NCBI GenBank assembly: GCA_031316115.1
Contig: JALDRC010000008.1
Span: 62,001 to 126,000, forward strand
Length of the DNA: 64,000 nucleotides
DNA from: Nitrososphaeraceae archaeon
Lineage (GTDB): Archaea; Thermoproteota; Nitrososphaeria; Nitrososphaerales; Nitrososphaeraceae
Direction: 5' to 3'
Shown here piece after piece: positions 48,350-56,031 of the stretch. Below the pieces are notes generated by a model that ran no database searches, was not told where the DNA came from, and worked only from the letters and a program-made list of their open reading frames with translations. A program made the position numbers and the translations under genes. Every line of letters starts with the position of its first letter. Position 1 is the stretch's first letter.

Positions 48350-48361
48350 TAATTTATATAA
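48350..48361 (-). promoter_or_regulatory. Probable TATA box of ureABC
   Basis: The minus strand reads TTTATATAAATT here, about 60 bp before the ureA ATG at 48292. Archaeal transcription would start about 25 bp downstream, leaving a leader of roughly 30 bp. Recognition is by sequence and position only. Confidence 0.45.
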
Positions 48362-48382
48362 AAGTAATTTTACTAGTAGATT

Positions 48383-48402
48383 TTTGCCGATGTCGGCAAA
48401 AT
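48383..48402. promoter_or_regulatory. Perfect palindrome upstream of ureA (candidate operator or terminator)
   Basis: TTTTGCCGA-TG-TCGGCAAAA has perfect 9-bp arms around a 2-bp centre. It lies between the end of the 194-residue gene and the TATA-like box of ureA, about 35 bp from the box. Such a position suits an activator or repressor site; it could also help end the upstream transcript. I saw no second copy near the other urea genes. Confidence 0.5.
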
Positions 48403-48412
48403 TAATCTTAAT

Positions 48413-48997
48413 TTAATCCAAATTTATAGAAACTTTTACCGGTAAAATTTTAAGCCAATGGGACATTCTGAAAAAATCACCATTTTTTTTAGCCGGTAAA
48501 ATATATTCGTAAGTTTTATTTTTAGCTATTATACTGAGATAATTTTTTGATATAAAAGATCCAAACATATTCCTTACAACTGTATTTGATCCTCTGTCAA
48601 TTATAACTTCTTGGACTGAGTCATAATCTATCGAATATTCAAGATTTGGATCATTTAATATTCTTTCCAAATTGAAATTTGATGAATTCTTTATTTTTGA
48701 GTTTTGTTTTTTAGTAGATAAGATCATGTATGGAAAAGGCCCCATTCCAGCTACATAACCTAGATCCAGAAATTTATTCAAAAAACTCCTTTGCCTACTG
48801 ATTATACGTTTTGTAGTAAAATCCAATAATGAGCTATTTCCTAAAACTTCATGTTCCTGTGAACAAAGCCGTAATAAAATTTCTTCATAATTATTTTTGT
48901 TACACCATTCCATAAAGATCTTTATCTTTTGGATATCAGAGAATTGATTCTTTGAATTTGTATATTTTAAAAATTCGTTGAATTTTTGTATATTCAT
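48413..48997 (-). CDS. Unknown protein between UT transporter and ureA, 194 aa
   Basis: 194 residues, ATG start, no signal or membrane segment. The N-terminal half is helical and Lys/Asn-rich with an Arg-Leu-Cys-Ser-Gln-Glu-His segment; the C-terminal half looks beta-rich (Tyr-Glu-Tyr-Ile-Leu-Pro-Ala-Lys-Lys, Trp-Leu-Lys-Ile-Leu-Pro-Val-Lys-Val). No family recognised. It begins 41 bp after the transporter stop and is co-oriented with the urea genes. A structural match would be needed to guess at its role. Confidence 0.6.
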   Translation of the reverse strand: MNIQKFNEFLKYTNSKNQFSDIQKIKIFMEWCNKNNYEEILLRLCSQEHEVLGNSSLLDFTTKRIISRQRSFLNKFLDLGYVAGMGPFPYMILSTKKQNSKIKNSSNFNLERILNDPNLEYSIDYDSVQEVIIDRGSNTVVRNMFGSFISKNYLSIIAKNKTYEYILPAKKNGDFFRMSHWLKILPVKVSINLD

Positions 48998-49038
48998 AAG
49001 TGTTCATTAAAAAAAAGAATTGTTGGTATTATTAAAAA

Positions 49039-50157
49039 TTAAGGTCTTGACCAACCGATCCCTGCAGGTATATTCTCGAAACCAGATATTCCCAATAAGA
49101 ACACCCATGTTGTAAAAACGAATGGACCCGTTAACGCAGGTAATCCCCACATTCCAAAGAATCTTTGTAATGCAGGCATTACGAAACTACATGAAACTGT
49201 TGCAAGTAAAGCAATCATTACCGCTTGTGGGGTAAGAGGGATAAAACTTGTAAGAGCTATCATCACTAAGACCTGGTTGAATCCATGGAGACCAGCACGT
49301 ATTTCTGCTGTAGGTAATTTAGTTAATATGGCCATTGCAGCACCAACCGCGGAACCCACAAATGCCATAAGACCTCCTAAGTATAATGGTGAAAATTCAT
49401 TCCATTGTGCTGTATAACCATTTGTCCACCAAGGTCTATCCTGCACTCCAGTAATAAATGGAGCGAGTTCGAATGTCAATGTGAGCCCCATTACCCAAAA
49501 TATTCCTGTTTTCCAATTGTCAACGAATGTAACCTGAGAAACTCCTTTGAGAGTTGATTTTATAAATTCTCCAGCGGTCCATTTGAAATTTTCTTCTTGG
49601 ACCAAAACTGGATTACTGCTTCCTTTTATCAGTTTTTCTGGTTCTGCTTCGATTGGTGCAGGCCATATATCATGGCCAAACCTCTTTGTTGCATACATTA
49701 ATGCCCATGTAGTAAAGATGAAAGAGGAAGTAAATCCAGGAATTGCCCATGATTCAGATAAACCATTCAAAATGAACATGTCACCCATTAGATGAGCCAT
49801 AGCCATCCAAACAACTGCTGTAACTGCAGCACCAAAGATAGATATAAAGAATGTAACCTTATTTGACTTTACAAAAGGTCCTGACCAAAATGCCATACCA
49901 GTTAATATAGAGTTGTACCCGAAGAGTCCAAATGCTACTAGGCCATAGGGAGCACCAAGCGCTATTGCCATTCCAGCACCTATTAATCCAGAAATTATCA
50001 TCATTATTCCAGCATTTCTTGAAGCAATAAAGACTCCAATTAATATCAAAATACCAGTGACAGGAGAACTGAGTAATGGCACTTCAGATATTCCATTGAA
50101 CAGAATGTTAAAAAAGTCCAGTCCAGGATTATTAGACACAAAATCAGCTACTACCAT
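49039..50157 (-). CDS. Urea transporter, UT family
   Basis: 372 residues with about ten hydrophobic helices in two homologous halves. The halves are marked by Leu-Phe-Gly-Tyr-Asn-Ser-Ile-Leu-Thr-Gly in the first and Gly-Leu-His-Gly-Phe-Asn-Gln-Val-Leu-Val in the second, matching the paired urea-selectivity repeats of the UT/SLC14 channel family. It lets urea pass down its gradient. ATG start. It heads the minus-strand urea block; a DUR3-like active symporter lies at 56032-58347, so passive and active urea uptake are both present. Confidence 0.92.
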   Translation of the reverse strand: MVVADFVSNNPGLDFFNILFNGISEVPLLSSPVTGILILIGVFIASRNAGIMMIISGLIGAGMAIALGAPYGLVAFGLFGYNSILTGMAFWSGPFVKSNKVTFFISIFGAAVTAVVWMAMAHLMGDMFILNGLSESWAIPGFTSSFIFTTWALMYATKRFGHDIWPAPIEAEPEKLIKGSSNPVLVQEENFKWTAGEFIKSTLKGVSQVTFVDNWKTGIFWVMGLTLTFELAPFITGVQDRPWWTNGYTAQWNEFSPLYLGGLMAFVGSAVGAAMAILTKLPTAEIRAGLHGFNQVLVMIALTSFIPLTPQAVMIALLATVSCSFVMPALQRFFGMWGLPALTGPFVFTTWVFLLGISGFENIPAGIGWSRP

Positions 50158-51222
50158 GCAAGTAGGATTTCACAACGTATCCTTTAATGATTTAAAATTT
50201 AATTCTGTTTATTAACAAACCTAAATATTTTCATTTTATCTTAATTTACCACATAAAATAATTTATTTTCTACCTTATTCAATTTAAAATTACTAGAACT
50301 GTGTAAACTTTTTAAAAATGATACAACGATTGTTTAACAATGCAAAAAATAGCATCTTGAAAATTGATAAAAAGTAATGAAACTAATAGTAATTTTGTGG
50401 GTAGGAAAACTATTTCTTTACCAATCTTTTTATCAAGTCTACAAATATATTATTAATTCCGCTTATTCCGAAAGGTTTAAAGCTATTCAAACATCATTAT
50501 ATGAATTTGTTTATGCAAATGAACGCCGAGTAAAGAGTATCAATAAACTACATGCACTTGATTAATTCTATATTTTGAAATGTATTTTTAAATGATAACT
50601 AGATTCGATGTCAAAATGAATAAATGATATAATTATTCCCAACATACATTTCTATCTTAATGATGACAATCGTTTCGAAACAATATTTCTCAAAGAAAAT
50701 ATAAAGCGACTAATAAATGGTATAAAGATAGGTTAAGAGGATAAATGTATTAAAGCTACAAATATACGCTATTTTGATTCAAGTTGGTATTATGATAATA
50801 ATCAATACAAGATCTTATTTTAAATTTTGAAGTAATAATTTTCAAACCTGTTGTCTATTTGAAGATAAACTAGAGCTCTACTATTTATAGAAATATTAAC
50901 TTTATATGAAATTGTTTACGTTATGAAATGCAAGTCAATTTTTTTGTTTTTTTAGTTATAATTATGAATACCCAATCCATTTCAGATTATATGTATAGCA
51001 AAAAAATGAAAAACATATTCGAGACAAAAACTCGATGTCATTTTTTTTATTTTTTCTTCACTTGATATGGTAAAAAATATTTAAGATTCCTTTTTTGGCT
51101 CTTTTTGAATGAAATATATTCTCTTACATTTGAGTTAGTTCCTTTTAATATAATAAAAATAAGAATTATGGATGTAGTAATAATAAATGGGTTTAAGATA
51201 AGTACAAAAAAAATTGCTCTAG
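50158..51222. other. Gene-poor AT-rich stretch
   Basis: About 1.1 kb. It contains the promoter side of the UT gene. A 62-codon frame at 50377-50565 and one at 51047-51241 (minus) lack features; neither is called. Confidence 0.4.
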
Positions 51223-51366
51223 ATGAATAGAAAATCTCCAAAAATTGATTTGATTAAACAAAAAGATATTACCAGAACAGAAAAGTTTTGGATATTTGAT
51301 TCTAGTTTTCCAAATATTAGAGATGAACCTAATCATCACCTATTGGTTAAACGTCTAGTATACATA

Positions 51367-51374
51367 GAACTTAG
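51367..51374. repeat. Target-site duplication, left copy (imperfect)
   Basis: GAACTTAG here and GAATTTAG at 52095-52102 differ by one base, an aged duplication. Confidence 0.7.
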
Positions 51375-52094
51375 GGCTGTGTTAATTTAAGATAATATTC
51401 ACCTCCTTTAATAAAAAATCATGATTATTATTTGCTATGGTATCATTGTACATAGAGATAAAGAATTGTATCCAGTTATACACATGAAATAGATTACATT
51501 CTTCTTTGATACAAGGATAATAATCATCAAAACTTTCTATCCTGTCTTTCAAAAACTGGTTTACTTTCCATCAAACTTTTTCTCTATTGAAGAATGCAGA
51601 TAGTGTTTTAATCCAATTATGTTACATGCTTGATCATACCAGTACCACCATCAGCAGATGGTATGTTTTCAATATTTTGATACAAACGATTTCAGAATGA
51701 ATTTCTCAGCAACAATCATGCTTCTCTTTCTGATATATAGATTCCAATTACAAAACTGTGAACTGGTTCAATACATAACCATAACCAATAATGCTTGTTA
51801 CCAATCTGAATAATTGTTTCATCTATAATAAAAGCCGTAACTCTTTTTCTTTTAAAACTCTGACAGATCCAAACCTCTGAATCCAGTTCCAAACAGCAAC
51901 ATAACCTCTTTTATCATCTCTAAATATCACTAATGCTTTAGATGGATTAATGCAAACTTCAACCAAGAAAAGTATAGATAAAGAGAATACATAACAATAT
52001 AATTATGTGTTCTATTTCTTTCAAATCTTATTTTATTCATAATATATTTAGAATGTTCTTAGCTATAGCTTTTCCTGCTTAAGTTAACACAGCC
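51375..52094 (-). mobile_element. IS6-like element, copy 9 (720 bp, decayed transposase)
   Basis: Both ends are GGCTGTGTTAA-type. The transposase frame has several one- or two-base gaps and insertions (for example near 51565, 51650 and 51720), so no product is possible. The lesion seen in copies 3 and 7 is absent. Its age is intermediate: ends are good, the duplication has one mismatch. Confidence 0.88.
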
Positions 52095-52102
52095 GAATTT
52101 AG
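52095..52102. repeat. Target-site duplication, right copy (imperfect)
   Basis: GAATTTAG; see 51367-51374. Confidence 0.7.
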
Positions 52103-52145
52103 TAATATTAATAAAAGAGAAGGGAAAAAGGTCGGAAAAATCTAG

Positions 52146-52627
52146 AAAATCTAATTTCAAGTTCAAAAAAGTATCGTAATTAAAATTAGGGAAAGAAATT
52201 TAAAACAATTCAAAATAGAAAAGCGATTTTCTTCTCATGATTGGGGTATTTATTTTGTGTTAAAATATTGTATGACAATAAATGGAGTACTCTGAATTCT
52301 AGATTTTGAATATCCGTCTCCTAACGATGTTGCTAAACATTTGGATCAGAAACGAATAGAAAAGATTCAATGGACTTTTTCAGAAGTTTCCTAACGTCGA
52401 CGATTCAAAATAATTCGACTTTAGAATTTCCGCTAGTAGGTGATTGGCATTTAAGAGAAACAGATCTTAATAATTCCTTTGTTGAGATGAGGTTATAAAA
52501 TATTAAAAATGCCATAATACTACTCGGAAAGATGGATTATTTGGATAATATTGACTATTGATATAAAAGAATTGAAAGACTTGAAATGTTATTCTACTAA
52601 TCTAATGGTAAAAACATAAAGTATAGC
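52146..52627. other. Decayed-looking stretch before the ABC genes
   Basis: About 480 bp. A short protein-like piece (about 52303-52394, with Pro-Ser-Pro-Asn-Asp-Val-Ala-Lys-His-Leu) sits between stops, suggesting a gene relic. No family recognised. Confidence 0.35.
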
Positions 52628-53374
52628 ATGGTTAACGATAAAGTCACAGTATCTAATATAATAGAAATTAGAAACCTTTCATTTGGATATAAATACCATG
52701 ATCCTATAATTGATGGAGTGTCGCTAGATATCCCACGAGGAAGATTTATCGGCCTATTGGGTCCTAGTGGTGCGGGAAAGACCACTTTATTAAAGTTAAT
52801 TCTAGGTTTGAACAAACCATGGAATGGAAATATAAAATTTAGAAAAAAAAATGACAGAGATAAAACGAAAGAATTTCCATCAATAGGATATTCACCTCAG
52901 GCTGAAAGTGTTGATTGGGACTTTCCTATTACTGTAACAGAATTAGTCTCCATGGGGTTATGGAATTCTTCTGGAGTATTTCCATGGATAAATAATAATA
53001 CAAAGAAAAGGATACGAATACTTCTTGATGAGTTGGAAATAGGTAAATATCATAATAGACAAATAAGAGAATTGTCAGGGGGCGAGCAGAAACGTGTATT
53101 TTTAGCTAGAGCATTAATCAATAATCCTGACATATTGATTCTAGACGAACCAACCTCAGGACTAGACCCGTTATCAAGGGAAAATATTATTCAAAAACTA
53201 ATCGAGATAAATAATAGTGGAATCACTATTATGATAACAACACATGATATAGATGGCGTTGCAAAGAAAATCCCTTGGGTAATTTGTTTAAACAGACAAA
53301 TAGTTTCTCAAGGAAATCCAAATGTTATCTTGTCCGAAAATACTATATATAAAACATATGGGTTAAAGGAGTAA
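52628..53374 (+). CDS. ABC transporter ATP-binding protein, Zn/Mn type
   Basis: 248 residues. Walker A Gly-Pro-Ser-Gly-Ala-Gly-Lys-Thr-Thr (about 41-49), signature Leu-Ser-Gly-Gly-Glu-Gln-Lys-Arg (about 146) and Walker B Ile-Leu-Ile-Leu-Asp-Glu-Pro-Thr, with the Ser-Pro-Gln-Ala-Glu-Ser-Val-Asp-Trp-Asp motif typical of the metal-cation (ZnuC/MntB) group. It energises metal uptake with the permease that follows 24 bp later. No substrate-binding protein gene is in the window. Confidence 0.9.
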   Translation: MVNDKVTVSNIIEIRNLSFGYKYHDPIIDGVSLDIPRGRFIGLLGPSGAGKTTLLKLILGLNKPWNGNIKFRKKNDRDKTKEFPSIGYSPQAESVDWDFPITVTELVSMGLWNSSGVFPWINNNTKKRIRILLDELEIGKYHNRQIRELSGGEQKRVFLARALINNPDILILDEPTSGLDPLSRENIIQKLIEINNSGITIMITTHDIDGVAKKIPWVICLNRQIVSQGNPNVILSENTIYKTYGLKE

Positions 53375-53398
53375 TTAAAACAAGGGTAGGGAATTTGA

Positions 53399-54286
53399 GT
53401 GGACTTTTTGGTTCCTTTTCAATATGAATTTTTTACCCGTGGTATAATCGTGTCTTTGATTTTAGGAGCTATTTGTGGGATGTTAGGAGTTTACGTTGTT
53501 CTACGAGGAATGAGCTATATTGGACATGGATTATCTCATGCAGTTTTTGGAGGGGCAGTCAGTAGCTATATAATTGGCCTTAATTTCTATATAGGAGCAT
53601 CTATTTGGGGATTTCTTTCAGCAATATTAATAACAGAAATAAATAAAAGATATAAGATTAAAGCAGATGCCGTAATAGGTATAATCACAACTGCGGGATT
53701 TGCATTAGGTGTTTTGCTGATGAATGTAGGTTATAGTCCAATAAAAAATTTTGAATCTTTGTTATTTGGAAACATATTGTCTGTAACCGATTTTGATTTT
53801 TTTATCATTTTGGTAGTATCAATAGCTACTGTATTGTTTTTATTTTTCTATCAAAAAATATTGTTATTTACAATTTTTGATACGGATACTGCAAAAGTAT
53901 ATGGAATTAAGACCGATAGAACTGATATCATATTTTCGCTTGTACTTGCCGGCGTGGTAATATCTGCTATGAATTCGATCGGTGTCACACTTCTTGCAGT
54001 AGCTATAATTGCTCCTGCTGCCTCTGCAAGGCTTTTGACAAATAATTTTTCTAAAATGTTGATTTTATCTACAATGATAGGAACTATTACAGCATTTTTT
54101 GGAATGTATGCAAGTTTCTATATAGATGCTCCATCAGGGTCAACTATAGTTTTATTTGGTGCAGCCATTTTTGGGGTATCAATTTTATATGTTTATCTAA
54201 AAAGACTGCATCACATGCACTATCATGGAGATAAAAAACATTCTCATTCTCACATTCATGTTGATGAGCATAGGCATGAACATTAA
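53399..54286 (+). CDS. ABC transporter permease, Zn/Mn type, with His-rich C-terminus
   Basis: 295 residues with eight or nine hydrophobic helices of the ZnuB/MntC family, including Gly-Met-Ser-Tyr-Ile-Gly-His-Gly-Leu-Ser-His-Ala near the start. The C-terminal tail after the last helix is very His-rich (about eleven His in 25 residues), suggesting metal binding on the cytoplasmic face. Start is GTG 53399. The metal could be Zn, Mn or, given the urease genes nearby, nickel; only experiment can tell. Confidence 0.88.
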   Translation: MDFLVPFQYEFFTRGIIVSLILGAICGMLGVYVVLRGMSYIGHGLSHAVFGGAVSSYIIGLNFYIGASIWGFLSAILITEINKRYKIKADAVIGIITTAGFALGVLLMNVGYSPIKNFESLLFGNILSVTDFDFFIILVVSIATVLFLFFYQKILLFTIFDTDTAKVYGIKTDRTDIIFSLVLAGVVISAMNSIGVTLLAVAIIAPAASARLLTNNFSKMLILSTMIGTITAFFGMYASFYIDAPSGSTIVLFGAAIFGVSILYVYLKRLHHMHYHGDKKHSHSHIHVDEHRHEH

Positions 54287-54419
54287 CAAAATTTAAAATA
54301 CATCAAAAAGTTCTAATTTTTAAAAGAAATTTATCTTTTTGTGGAAAATCTATATTTTTTGAACGTTTTTAAACCATAATGATAAAAAACAATATAAACA
54401 TAAAGTCTAATCTACTATT

Positions 54420-55304
54420 GTGGAGTTTGTCGATACAAGTATTGTTGAGCAAATAGAAATGAAGATGATTCGACCTTCTTCATTCGCTGTAAGAGACAAA
54501 TTTCAGAGATATTCTGAAGATGATGATACATTAATTATTAGTATTAGGGAACACGGTTTACTACAACCTATCATTATTAGACCTCTGACTCATGGTTTTG
54601 AAATTGTAGCTGGACATAGAAGATACCAGGCTTGCAGATCACTTAGATGGCGATTTATTCCATGTAAGATCCGTGAAATGTCTGAGAAACAAGCATTCGA
54701 AGTTCAGTTAACAGAGAACATCCAGAGGAAAACCATGGATCCTGTTGAAGAAGCGGAAGCATTCAGAAAATATGTGATCGACTATGGATGGGGCGGAGTA
54801 AGTGATCTCGCAAAAAAAATAGGCAAAAGCGAAGAATATGTTTCTCATAGAATTCAATTACTCAGATTACCAGAAGAAATAAAGAATAAAGTCTCAACTA
54901 AAATACTTAATGTTAGTAAGGCTATTGAACTATCATCTATACCGATAGAAAAGCATCCAGATATCGTTGAAGAGATAATTAGAGATAAAATATCAGTTAG
55001 AAACATAAGGGAAATTAAAAGAGTAATGAAAGAAAATTTACATGAAGATATTATAAATATTCAAAATCAAAACAATACATACATATCTAAATCCTTGAAA
55101 ATCACAAAAAAAGCATCTCTTTCATTAAAAGTAAGCTTGGCTAGAATCGATAATCTCATAGAAGAAGCTGAGGTTTCAATTGAACCAGAACAAAGAACAG
55201 AACTTATTAATTTTTTAATGGAGATAAGATTAAAGATTCATGGTTTGATAGATGAAACGATAAGGTTTAAAAACTATAGCAAGAAAACAATAAAAGTGAA
55301 ATAA
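54420..55304 (+). CDS. ParB/Spo0J-like protein
   Basis: 294 residues. The N-terminal ParB domain has Ile-Arg-Glu-His-Gly-Leu-Leu-Gln-Pro-Ile-Ile-Ile-Arg and Val-Ala-Gly-His-Arg-Arg-Tyr-Gln-Ala-Cys-Arg (about 45-72), and the HTH region follows (Glu-Asn-Ile-Gln-Arg-Lys at about 99-104, then Lys-Ile-Gly-Lys-Ser-Glu-Glu-Tyr-Val-Ser). Arg-Arg-Tyr-Gln rather than Arg-Arg-x-x-Ala is a minor variation. ParB proteins bind centromere-like sites with ParA; no parA is near. It could be a partition or transcription factor. Start GTG 54420. Confidence 0.85.
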   Translation: MEFVDTSIVEQIEMKMIRPSSFAVRDKFQRYSEDDDTLIISIREHGLLQPIIIRPLTHGFEIVAGHRRYQACRSLRWRFIPCKIREMSEKQAFEVQLTENIQRKTMDPVEEAEAFRKYVIDYGWGGVSDLAKKIGKSEEYVSHRIQLLRLPEEIKNKVSTKILNVSKAIELSSIPIEKHPDIVEEIIRDKISVRNIREIKRVMKENLHEDIINIQNQNNTYISKSLKITKKASLSLKVSLARIDNLIEEAEVSIEPEQRTELINFLMEIRLKIHGLIDETIRFKNYSKKTIKVK

Positions 55305-55326
55305 GTCACAAAATCTTTCTTTTTTT

Positions 55327-55872
55327 TTATCTACTTAAGAATGGCGGAAACCACTCTTCTAAAAAGCATTTATACTCTTTATTGGTGTAACATAATCCTT
55401 GAATGGATAGATCCTTAGTTGGAATAAAATCATATACCTCATAAGTCTGAATTATGTCACCAAAGAGATTTCTATAAATGTCCATTTCCTCATCTGCCAT
55501 TTCTTCCGTTAAAAATGCCTGTATCCAAATCCAATCATAACCTCCTCTTGTCTTTCCCGAATACAATACAAAAGGAGCGTCTGCAAGATATTTCTTTAAT
55601 CCCTCCATACGGCTTGGTAGATGTTGAGAAGGTCTGAATTTAACTAGAATAAATCTAATAATCCTACAATTAATTTTTTTTGTGTCAACAGATATAGTAT
55701 ATTTAGTAATTATTTTATCATCTTCTAGACGTGAGATTCTAGATTCAATTTCGGTTTCTGTTATGCTATATCCATGATCACGCAAAAACTCCCATATCTC
55801 ACGGGTATCTTGCCTAGCATTTTTAGTTAATGCAGAAAGTATGATTTCATCAATTTTATCTACTTTATTCAA
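55327..55872 (-). CDS. Lrp/AsnC-like transcription regulator
   Basis: 181 residues. An N-terminal winged HTH (Ile-Asp-Glu-Ile-Ile-Leu-Ser-Ala-Leu ... Glu-Ser-Arg-Ile-Ser-Arg-Leu-Glu-Asp-Asp-Lys-Ile-Ile) resembles Lrp/AsnC proteins. The C-terminal part has Arg-Gly-Gly-Tyr-Asp-Trp-Ile-Trp-Ile-Gln-Ala-Phe as a possible ligand-binding domain, then a Cys-containing tail. It is divergent from the DUR3-like symporter, with 159 bp between, so it may control that gene. TTG start. Confidence 0.7.
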   Translation of the reverse strand: MNKVDKIDEIILSALTKNARQDTREIWEFLRDHGYSITETEIESRISRLEDDKIITKYTISVDTKKINCRIIRFILVKFRPSQHLPSRMEGLKKYLADAPFVLYSGKTRGGYDWIWIQAFLTEEMADEEMDIYRNLFGDIIQTYEVYDFIPTKDLSIQGLCYTNKEYKCFLEEWFPPFLSR

Positions 55873-56031
55873 AGAAGGTATTGATTTAATACTAGAAGGC
55901 TTATTTTAATTTTAATAAATCGATATTTTACATATTTCTACATAATATTGTTTGAGTGAAATAGTTTAGAAGATTATCCTGAGATTTCTGTGCAGTCTAA
56001 TCTTAAATAACTCTATATATATTTACAAACA

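Larger units (their letters stand above)
51223..52145 (+). pseudogene. Small gene interrupted by IS copy 9
   Basis: ATG 51223 opens a frame that runs into the IS at 51375. Removing the IS and one 8-bp repeat gives a frame of about 67 codons ending at TAG 52143-52145. The restored protein is basic and hydrophilic with Phe-Trp-Ile-Phe-Asp-Ser and Asn-His-His-Leu-Leu-Val-Lys. No family recognised. Further decayed protein-like sequence follows, so the original gene could have been longer. Confidence 0.4.

Noticed and set aside
50377-50565. 62-codon plus-strand frame
   Set aside because: ATG start but no ribosome site, motif or partner; in a gene-poor region.
51047-51241. 64-codon minus-strand frame
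   Set aside because: Hydrophobic run from a poly-A/T-rich stretch; it overlaps the start of the IS-split gene on the other strand.
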